Origin: Theropithecus gelada
Lineage: Eukaryota > Chordata > Mammalia > Primates > Cercopithecidae
Assembly (NCBI RefSeq): GCF_003255815.1
Contig: NC_037689.1
Location: forward strand, 140,098,938 to 140,162,937
Reading direction: 5' to 3'
Length of the DNA stretch: 64,000 nucleotides
The notes under the pieces were generated by a model, which saw nothing but the letters and a program-made list of their open reading frames with translations, had not been told where the DNA came from and ran no database searches. The translations under genes and the position numbers were made by a program. The number at the start of each line of letters is the position of its first letter. Position 1 is the first letter of the stretch. Below, piece by piece: positions 56,625-64,000 of the stretch.

Positions 56625-58019
56625 AAGATAAATTAATAGAACCTATGTAATCTGCAGAAGAGAGAAACTCATGATTGAAAATAAATAAACAGCCACAGTG
56701 ACCTGTGGAAAACGTCAATTACAAATACATGTAATTGAATTGCCAAAAAGGGAAAAAAAAATGAATAAAACAGAGCAAGGCTGAAATTATTCTGCACTGT
56801 ATTCATTAAGTCATAGTGCCACTTTTTACCCCATACATATATAAATATATATATAGTTATATATATAAAACTATAATTTGTCAACTTACAACTTAAAAAT
56901 AAAAAATACAAACTCTAGAAGGGAAATCTATCACAATGAACACGCTTTGATCAAAATAAAATAAAACTAGAAATTATTAACAATATTTTTAAAAGCCCTT
57001 CCATTTAGGAGTGAAGGGAACTTCTGTTAAGCAATTCTGAGTAAAAGGGAAAACACAAACAAATCACATAATTTCTAAAAAGTAATGATCGTGAACACAG
57101 TTCATGCCGGAGTTTATGTGATATATTTAAAGCAGTAATTAAGAGAAAATTTCTATCACTAAATACTTTAATCAATAAAAATGAAGTGAAAGAACGGTCT
57201 TAAATTCTTATCTCGAAAAATAATCAGAAAATAAATAAGAAAACCAAATACAATTATCAGAAAAAATAATAAATATAAATATGATACTGATGAAGTAGTT
57301 AACAAAAATCACTAGACTGAATTAAAAATCAAAATTTTGTTTTATGAAAATAATAAACCACTAAGTAAACTGACTCAGAAAAGGAGAAAGCACAAATACA
57401 TATAAGAAGAATTAACAGTGGGAGTAGGAAGGGAATTAAAAAAAAATTGGAGATCACTTTGCAGAAAACCTTTAGGCAAAAAATTTAGAAATATACGTAA
57501 AATGGATATCTTCATAGGAAAATACAGATTGCCAAATTTGACCCCAATTGAGGTAGAAAGCTTTGGTTCAATTTTTATGGAAGGTGCAAAGTTACTAATG
57601 CACTCCCCCACAGTAAGCACTAGCCCCACATGGTTTCACAGAGAAATATTAGAAAATCTTCAAAGACAGGGTAGTTGCGATGCTACAAAAACTTTTCCAA
57701 AACAAACTCCTACTGAATGTTTATGAAATACTAAAATATTGATACTTTAACCTGATAGATAGTACAATAAAACCTACATATAATTGCACTTATGGATATA
57801 GATGTACTAATTAAAATACTAACAAACGTAACCCAACACTGCATTTAGAATATAATAGACCATGACCGAAAGAACTTTATTCTATTAATGTAAAAAAAAA
57901 CATTTAGTAGAATTAAGGGGAAAACATATGATATCTACAGTGATGCTAAATAAAACATCCAACACTATTTAAAATTATTCCTGTAAGACACTCGAGAACT
58001 TAGAAATTGATGGATATTT

Positions 58020-58150
58020 TCTTAACATTATATATATATTTTTTATATATATCTTTAAGTATATTTTTATATATATTTATGTATCTTTATATATATTTAC
58101 ATATATATCTTTATATATGTATGCCTTTATATATATACATATATAAATAT
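58020..58150. repeat. (TATATT/TATC)n AT-rich tract
   Basis: Repeating 'tatatatttttatatatatctttatatatatt' units with a period near 20-25 bp, within the old L1. Confidence 0.85.
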
Positions 58151-58261
58151 ACTTTAATCTTAAAGGCAAGATCTTACCTACTGCAGAAACACTGGAATCA
58201 TTTCTGCAAAGATGATGAATAAATTAAAGATGCTCACTATATTCATTACTGTACTTTAGAA

Positions 58262-60750
58262 AATAAATGCACTTTATGTTTTAGGGAATCACTAGGTTCA
58301 CAGCAAAATCGAGGAGAAAGTACAGTTACCACATAGCCCTCCACTACACACACAGTCTTCCCCACCATCAGCATCCTGAAGGAGTATGGCACATTTGCTC
58401 CGATCAATGAACCAGCACTGACATATCATTATCAATCAAAGTCTGTTGTTACATGAGGGCTTACTGCATACTACACATTCTATGAGTTTTGACATGTGTA
58501 TAATGACATGTATCCATCATTATAGTATCATACAGAAGAGTTTCATTGCCCTAAAGCTCCCCATCCTCCACTAATTCACTCCCCCGACTCCTAAACCCCT
58601 GGTAGCCACTGATCCTTTTACTGTCGCCATAGTTATGCATTTTCCAGATGTCACATAGGTAGAGCCATGCAGTTTATAGCCTTTTCCTATTGGCTTCTTT
58701 AACTTAGTAATATACGTTTAAGTTTTTCCCACATCTTTTTATAACTTGATAGTTCTTTTATTAGCACTGAAAAATATTCCATTTTCTGGTTGTATTATAA
58801 TTTTTAAAAATTCATTTAACTATTGAAGGACCTCTTATTTTTTAATTCCTTTCTTACCCCCATTGTTGTTTCTTATTACATACATCTGTGCTTTTTCCTT
58901 TTCTTGATCAACTTAATTAGTGGTTTATTTTATTATTTTTCTAAAAACAAAGTTTTGATTTTTAATTTGATCTAGTGTTTTTTGTTTGTGAGCTTGGTTG
59001 CTTCCAAGTTTTTGCAACCATAAATGAAGCTGCTATAAACAATTATGTGCAGATCTTTGAGAGAACATAGTTTTCAACTCATTTGGGTAAACACCAAGTT
59101 ATGTGGATGCTGAATAATATGGTAACAATATGTTTAGTTTTGTAAGAAACTGCCAAACTGTCTTCCAAAGTTGTACCATTTTGTATTCTCACCACCTACG
59201 AATGACAGTTTCTGAGGTTCCACAACCTCACCAACATTTGATGTTGTCAGTCTTTTGGATTTTGACCACTCTGATAGTTGTCTAGTGTTATCTCATAATT
59301 TTAAATTGCAGTTCCCTAATGATATATGATGCTAAGCGTATATTCATATGCTTATTTGCCATCGGCCTATTTTTTGGTGAGGTGTCTGTTGATATCTTTG
59401 GACTATTTCTTAATCATTTTTTTTTCTTATTGTAGAACTTTTAGTATTCTTTGTCTATTTTAGATAACAGTCCTTTATGAGATATATCTTTTCCAATTAT
59501 TTTATTCCAGTCTGTGGCTTGTCTTTTCATTCCCTTGAAAGTGTAATTTTGCAGAGCAGAAGGTTTAAGTCCAGTTTATAAATCATATTTTATGAATTAT
59601 GTGTTTGATGTTAGACACAAAAAGTTGTTGTCCTACTCAGTAACATCTAGATTGTCTCCAATGTGATCTTCTAAGACTTATAATTCTGAGTTTTACATTT
59701 AGGTTTTCAATCAATTTTAGTTTATTTTTTAAAAGGTTTAATGTCTACATGTAGCCTTATTTCTCTGAATGTGTATTTCCAGTTGTCCCAGCACCATTTG
59801 TTGGAAAGATTATCTTTTCTCCATTAGATTGCCTCGCACCTTTGTCAAAGATCAGGTGACTATATTTGTGTACATCTATTTCTGGGCTCTCTATATTGTT
59901 CCATTGATCAATTTGTCTATTACTTTGCCAATTACACACTGTCTTGATTATTGTGGCTTTATAGAAAGTCTTTAAATCAGGAAGTGTCGGTTTTCTAACT
60001 TTGTTCTTCAACTTTAATATTGTGTTGGCTACTCTTGGTCTTTTTCTCTCCATTTAAACTTTACAATCAGTTTGTCGATGTACATAAAATAACTTGCTGG
60101 GATTTTTATTGCATTTATATTGAATCTATAGATCAATTTGGGGAGAGCTGACATCTTGACAATGGTATGCCTTCCTACCTATAAACCCCATAAATGTGGA
60201 ATATCTCTCCATTTATTTACTTCTATTATTTTTTCTTTTTTCATCAGTTTTGTAGTTTTTTTCATAGACCTTGTACATATTTTCTTAGATTTATACCTAA
60301 GTATTTCATAATCAGGAGTGCTAATTTTGTAAATGGTATTGCTTTCAAGTTCCACTTACTCATTGCTGATTTAGAGAAAAGCTATTGATGCTTATATGTT
60401 AACCTTGTATTCTGAAACCTTGTATTCTAAAGGTCCAGGAGTTTTCTTGTAAATTCTTTCATATTTTCTACATAGAATACTGTTTCATCCACCAACAAAG
60501 ACAGTTTTACTTCTTCCTTTCTAATTTGCACACCTCTCATTTCATTTTCTAATTTTGTTAGCTAGAACTTCCAGCATGATTTTGAAAAGAAATGATAGAA
60601 GGAGACATTCTTGCCTTGTTCTCAGTATTAGTGGTAAGGCTTCGAGTTTCTCACCATTAAGTAGAGTATTAGCTATAGATTTTGGTAGCTATTCATTATC
60701 AGGTTGAGGAATTGCCCTCTATTTCCAGTTTACTGAGAGTTTTTATTATG
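58262..60750 (-). mobile_element. L1M, 3' UTR to ORF2, with an out-of-order internal piece
   Basis: Reverse L1M from a 3' UTR at 58262 ('tcactaggttcacagcaaaatc', 'agccactgatccttttactgtcgccatag') to ORF2 at 60750 ('gtttcatccaccaacaaagacag', 'gccttgttctcagtattagtgg'). 58845-58990 interrupts it with ORF2 sequence from a more upstream part ('ttccttttcttgatcaacttaattagtgg'), after which the 3' order resumes ('gcttggttgcttccaagtttttgcaacc'). The minus frame at 59757-60053 (98 codons) is a surviving ORF2 piece. Confidence 0.8.
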
Positions 60751-60974
60751 AATGAGTTTTGGATTGTAATTATTATTTTGGACAAATGTATACAAGATTT
60801 TTAAGAATGCTTTGGAAAATAATAATTGATTCTTAGATAACACAAATCTTGCCTTCAATGCAAAGAACTGGACAACATTGTATCCATTATTAGTTGAACC
60901 ATAATTTAACATTCAAAAACATATGCATTTTATTCATTGCAAAGCTGAAATGGAAGTTAGAATTAATGAAAACA
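60751..60974. other. Unassigned spacer
   Basis: Nothing recognised. Confidence 0.5.
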
Positions 60975-61190
60975 TAGTTTGCTGAACTCTTGATATGCTC
61001 CAGGCACTGTTTCAAGTGCTTTACATGCATTATCAATCCCCTTCCTACAAAATATTTTGCATGCTCCCCATTTTACTGTTGACTAATCTAATGCACAAAA
61101 AGTTTAAATGACATTCCCAAGGTCACAGGAATAAGAAGTTATTTTAATTAGAAAGGTGAGATGTGATCCTATACATTACGGCTCCAGAGC
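60975..61190 (-). mobile_element. MIR SINE
   Basis: Reverse MIR: 'gctccaggcactgtttcaagtgctttacatgcattatc', 'ccccattttactgttgactaat', 'gacattcccaaggtcacagg'. Confidence 0.85.
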
Positions 61191-61254
61191 TCTTTATTTT
61201 TATTTCTGCTTTCTCCAAGTATAGAGGATGTAATACAAAACATAATAAAAATAA

Positions 61255-61485
61255 AAATATTTCCTGATCACTTACAGTGTGCTAGTAATCATGCTAATCA
61301 CTTTATGTGTGTAGTTTAATTTAATCTTCATAACATAAGTGGGATATGTTTAACATCATTTCACAGAAAAGGAAAACTATGGTTCAGAAAGATTAAACAA
61401 TTTGACGAAGGACACTGTCCAACAAGGTGGTAGGGCCAGTGTTGTAACTATGTTCTGTCAGACTCCAAGTATGCTGTACTACAAT
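61255..61485 (-). mobile_element. MIR SINE, second copy
   Basis: Another reverse MIR 65 bp further on: 'cttacagtgtgctagtaatcatgctaatcactttatg', 'catttcacagaaaaggaaaactatggttcagaaag', 'gtcagactccaagtatgctg'. The two differ enough to be separate insertions. Confidence 0.82.
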
Positions 61486-61719
61486 TATTAGTGAAATGTT
61501 TGTGAACATAATTGTAAAATTATTACACATTTGAAAAGAATAATGGCATTAAGTACATATAACTCTGTGATAAAGATGAAGGATACAATGCATGCTGAGT
61601 GAAAATCATGAAAAATTACTTGGTTACTCTACAGTTCTTTGATGAGATGTTTGTTCAGATTATTCATTACTCCTTATTACTGTGGTATAAGTATTAGTTA
61701 ATGAAACCATGAAAGGGAT
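61486..61719. other. Unassigned spacer
   Basis: Nothing recognised. Confidence 0.5.
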
Positions 61720-62954
61720 GATAAATTAGTAGTAGCCATAGTAACTGGTAAAGAATTGAAACCAGCTCTATTTTCAGATGCTATGATAATTCATCTAAAT
61801 ACCCTTAGAGATTTAATAATAAACCTAGTTGAAACAATACAATCATTCAGTAAGATAGCAGGTTATAAAATAAATTATTAGGATAATAATTTATTAAAGC
61901 TAACAGAAATTATTAGCTTTCATATATAAAAACAGTTATACTTTTCTCTTGAGTTGCTCCTAGACAAAGGCAACACATAATGGTTACCAGAACAAGACCA
62001 TTTCTTCCTGCTCTCCATGAGAGTCCTCTAAGTTAACATTTGCTCTAAGAAATCAGATCAGCCTGGTTGAGACTTTTCCAGAACTGTGTTTTGATCTGAG
62101 GTTCTTGCTGTCCATTTTTTCTTCCTCTCTGATTGTTTCAAAGGTGTCAAAAGTGTTCATGGTCTTTCCCTATTTTGGCTCTCTCTCCCTTTATCTTTTA
62201 TGGGCATTTCTCCTAATATAGTCATTAAAAATTTAATCCTTGCTTGACTCTGCTTCTCAGAGGAACCAAGGTGACACAACTTGCCAACACAATTAATGAA
62301 GAACTTTTTCTGATACAAGTATCATACAAAAGACATTACAATAAAAAAGTCTACTGACATATTCTCCATAAACATAGACACAAATAACCACAATAAAATA
62401 TTAGTAAACTTATTATTTGGACATATGAAAAGATAAAATATATCATGACCAAGTAAGATTTATGCCAGGATTACAAGTTTGTGTTAACATTCTGAAATCC
62501 ATGAATGCGATTCACCTATAATAACATTTTATGAAGCCATATAATCATCTAAATTGATGCAGATGGATTATTTGAAAAACCACAACATCCATTCATGATA
62601 AAAACTTCCAGCAAACTACAATTGAAATTTGTTTCTATATGATAAAGGACATCTATATAAAATCTACAGTTAATATCATAGTTAATAGTGAATGATTGGA
62701 TACTTTCTCCCAAAGAAATGGAAGGATACTTGCTCTAATAACTTCTGTTCAATATATTATATGTCCTAGCCAGTGCAATAAGCCATAAATAAATATATAA
62801 AAAACTTACAAATTTGAAAGGAAAACGTAATAGGGCCCCCATTTAGTAATATCTTGATCATGCACATATAAAATTCCTAGAAATCTACAAAAAGCCCAAA
62901 ACTAATAGAACTAAGAAGTAAACCTAGTGAGGTGGAAGAATATAAGATAAATAC
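61720..62954 (+). mobile_element. L1M ORF2 fragment, split by an LTR
   Basis: 61720-61945 has RT-end wording ('gcaggttataaaataaattattagg'), and 62290-62954 has the upstream-like 'tatgccaggattacaagtttg', 'ccacaacatccattcatgataaaaac', 'tatatgtcctagccagtgcaataag'. No frame kept. Confidence 0.55.
61950..62278 (+). mobile_element. ERV-L-type LTR
   Basis: The tail 'atgggcatttctcctaatatagtcattaaaaatttaatccttgcttgactctgcttctcagaggaacc' is the same kind as the LTRs at 44700-45144 and 48841-49221. It interrupts the L1M. The left end is uncertain. Confidence 0.5.
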
Positions 62955-63452
62955 GAGGTTTAGAAGATGGCCAAATAGGAACAGCTCCAGTCTCCAACTC
63001 CCAGCACGAGCGACACAGAAGATGGGTGATTTCTGCATTTTCAACTGAGGTACTGGGTTCATCTCACTAGGGAGTGCCGGACAATCGGTGCTGGTCAGCT
63101 GCTGCAGCCCGACCAGCGAGAGCTGAAGCAGGGCGAGGCATCGCCTCACCTGGGAAGCGCAAGGGGAAAGGGAATCCCTTTTCCTAGCCAGGGGAACTGA
63201 GACACACAACACCTGGAAAATCGGGTAACTCCCACCCCAATACTGCGCTTTAAGCAAACAGGCACACCAGGAGATTATATCCCACACCTGGCCGGGAGGG
63301 TCCCACGCCCACAGAGCCTCCCTTATTGCTAGCACAGCAGTCTGCGATCTCGCGGCAAGGCAGCAGCGAGGCTGGGGGAGGGGCGCCCGCCATTGCTGAG
63401 GCTTAAGTAGGTAAACAAAGCCACTGGGAAGCTCGAACTGGGTGGAGCTCAC
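62877..63452 (-). CDS. L1 antisense ORF0-type frame, extended to 191 codons
   Basis: Antisense to the L1PA leader. It starts M-S-S-T-Q-F-E-L-P at 63452, the recognised start of primate L1 ORF0, about 500 bp into the element. ORF0 is normally about 70 residues and ends inside the leader. Here no stop occurs, and the frame runs through the L1 5' edge (62955) and 26 codons into the flanking L1M, ending with TAG at 62877-62879. ORF0 is driven by the L1 antisense promoter in the family. No conserved domain is visible; the sequence is rich in Leu and Ser. Expression is unknown and the extra length may be chance. Confidence 0.45.
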   Translation of the reverse strand: MSSTQFELPSGFVYLLKPQQWRAPLPQPRCCLAARSQTAVLAIREALWAWDPPGQVWDIISWCACLLKAQYWGGSYPIFQVLCVSVPLARKRDSLSPCASQVRRCLALLQLSLVGLQQLTSTDCPALPSEMNPVPQLKMQKSPIFCVARAGSWRLELFLFGHLLNLVFILYSSTSLGLLLSSISFGLFVDF

Positions 63453-63982
63453 AGCAGCTCAAGGAAACCTGCCTGTCTCGGTAGACTCCACCTCTGGGGA
63501 CAGGGCACAGTAAACAACCACAAAAGCAACAGAAACCTCTGCAGACGCAAACGACTCTGTCTGACAGCTTTGAAGAGAGCAGTGGATCTCCCAACACGGA
63601 GGTTGAGATCTGAGAAGGGACAGACTGCCTGCTCAAGTGGGTCTCTGACCCCTGAGTAGCCTAACTGGGAGACATCCCTCACTAGGGGCAGTCTGACACC
63701 CCACACCTCACAGGGTGGAGTACACCCCTGAGAGGAAGCCTCCAAAGCAAGACTCAGACAGGTACACTCGCTGTTCAGCAATATTCTATCTTCTGCAGCC
63801 TCTGCTGCTGACACCCAGGCAAACAGGGTCTGGAGTGGACCTCAAGCAATCTCCAACAGACCTGCAGCTGAGGGTCCTGACTGTTAGAAGGAAAACTATC
63901 AAACAGGAAGGACACCTACACCAAAACCCCATCAGTACGTCACCATCATCATCAAAGACCAGAGGCAGATAAAACCACAAAG
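62955..63982 (+). promoter_or_regulatory. L1PA bidirectional 5' UTR promoter region
   Basis: The family's leader holds an internal sense promoter (YY1 site at the start, here AAGATGGCC at 62964-62972) and an antisense promoter in its middle. CpG sites remain in the stretch 63100-63400 ('gcgaggcatcgcc', 'gatctcgcggc', 'ggggcgcccgcc'). That either promoter still works is inference from the family. Confidence 0.55.
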
Positions 63983-64000
63983 ATGGGGAAAAAGCAGGGC
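63983..64000 (+). CDS. LINE-1 ORF1, first six codons (partial)
   Basis: ATG at 63983 is followed by codons for G-K-K-Q-G, the start expected of L1PA ORF1p. It comes straight after the leader end 'aaaaccacaaag'. The protein would be an RNA-binding trimeric coiled-coil chaperone of about 338 residues, but only six codons are inside the window, so its integrity is unknown. Confidence 0.75.

Larger units (their letters stand above)
55850..58260 (+). mobile_element. L1M ORF1-ORF2 fragment, split by an AluYR-type element
   Basis: Plus-strand old L1. 56640-56740 resembles ORF1 ('gaacctatgtaatctgcagaagagagaaactc', 'aacagccacagtgacctgtgg'). 56940-57450 resembles the ORF2 RT-upstream part ('aaagcagtaattaagagaaaatttctatcactaaatac'), and 57500-58010 later ORF2. 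Frames are broken except for one 102-codon run at 57418-57726, which is L1-like but AT-rich chance may contribute. Confidence 0.65.
62955..64000 (+). mobile_element. L1PA 5' end: 5' UTR and start of ORF1 (runs off window)
   Basis: Starts GAGGTTTAGAAGATGGCCAA and follows the L1PA 5' UTR order to ORF1: 'acagctccagtctccaactcccag', 'gggtgatttctgcattttcaactg', 'gcgaggcatcgcctcacctggg', 'ggcgcccgccattgc', 'gacagctttgaagagagcagtgg', 'gacctgcagctgagggtcctg'. A YY1-type core AAGATGGCC lies at 62964-62972. The 1028-bp leader is about full length. It is diverged from the youngest human L1 leader and fits a mid-aged L1PA. Whether the body is intact cannot be seen. Confidence 0.93.

Noticed and set aside
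1..64000. Human origin
   Set aside because: The AluYR-type element at 56315-56624 points to an Old World monkey. This rests on one element read by eye, so an orthologue check is still decisive.
1..64000. CRISPR arrays, operons, ribosome-binding sites, prophage or bacterial elements
   Set aside because: No spaced direct repeats or prokaryotic gene organisation. The content is primate retroelements throughout.

Overview
This window is nuclear DNA from a primate, and I find no functional host protein-coding gene in it. The Alu at 56315-56624 carries a set of changes that I know from the AluYR-type subfamilies of Old World monkeys. Together with L1PA, LTR7-type, THE1/MST and AluY/S/J elements, this points to a cercopithecid (macaque, baboon, guenon or relative) rather than human or another ape. 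The DNA is AT-rich, intergenic in character and built mostly from nested mobile elements. Nearly every open frame above 60 codons lies in, or antisense to, a LINE-1, Alu or endogenous retrovirus (ERV).

Layout. 1-4.5 kb: the 3' half of an ERV-L element (pol relics, then an MLT2-like LTR). 5.2-7.5 kb: old L1M pieces, a MER5A and an Alu. 7.5-10.4 kb: DNA I cannot assign. 10.4-15.6 kb: a MER61-like LTR, an AluY, two MLT1 LTRs, a retroviral pol fragment and a THE1 LTR. 15.8-24.3 kb: L1M fragments on both strands with Alu, MLT1, L1PA and MIR insertions. 25-29.6 kb: an MLT2-like solo LTR and a long minus-strand L1 split by an MST LTR. 30-32.5 kb: an L2 interrupted by an ERV1-like LTR and an LTR7-like solo LTR. 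33.8-40.9 kb: a full-length but dead minus-strand L1 whose ORF2 is split by a solo LTR. 41-44 kb: L2, an L1 tail and an MLT1. 44.7-49.2 kb: a decayed ERV-L-like provirus with both LTRs. 50.3-53.6 kb: a second ERV-L copy with a MaLR LTR inside it and a microsatellite-swollen 3' LTR. 54-60.8 kb: Alus, an MLT1 and two opposed L1M blocks. 61-64 kb: two MIRs, an LTR in an L1M, and the start of a younger L1PA whose ORF1 begins 18 bases before the window ends.

How it fits together. The window is a stratigraphy of insertions. The oldest layer is MIR, L2, L1M and MER5A. ERV-L and MLT1 came next, then THE1/MST, L1P and AluJ/S, and last AluY, LTR7-type and AluYR. Target-site duplications show many of the individual events. 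The best candidates for residual activity are regulatory: the L1PA 5' UTR at the right edge, with an unusually long antisense ORF0-type frame, and the solo LTRs. I found no new multi-gene system. The most unusual signals are the extended ORF0, a short inverted templated copy buried in an AT microsatellite, and a ~350-bp inverted duplicate pair 19 kb apart.
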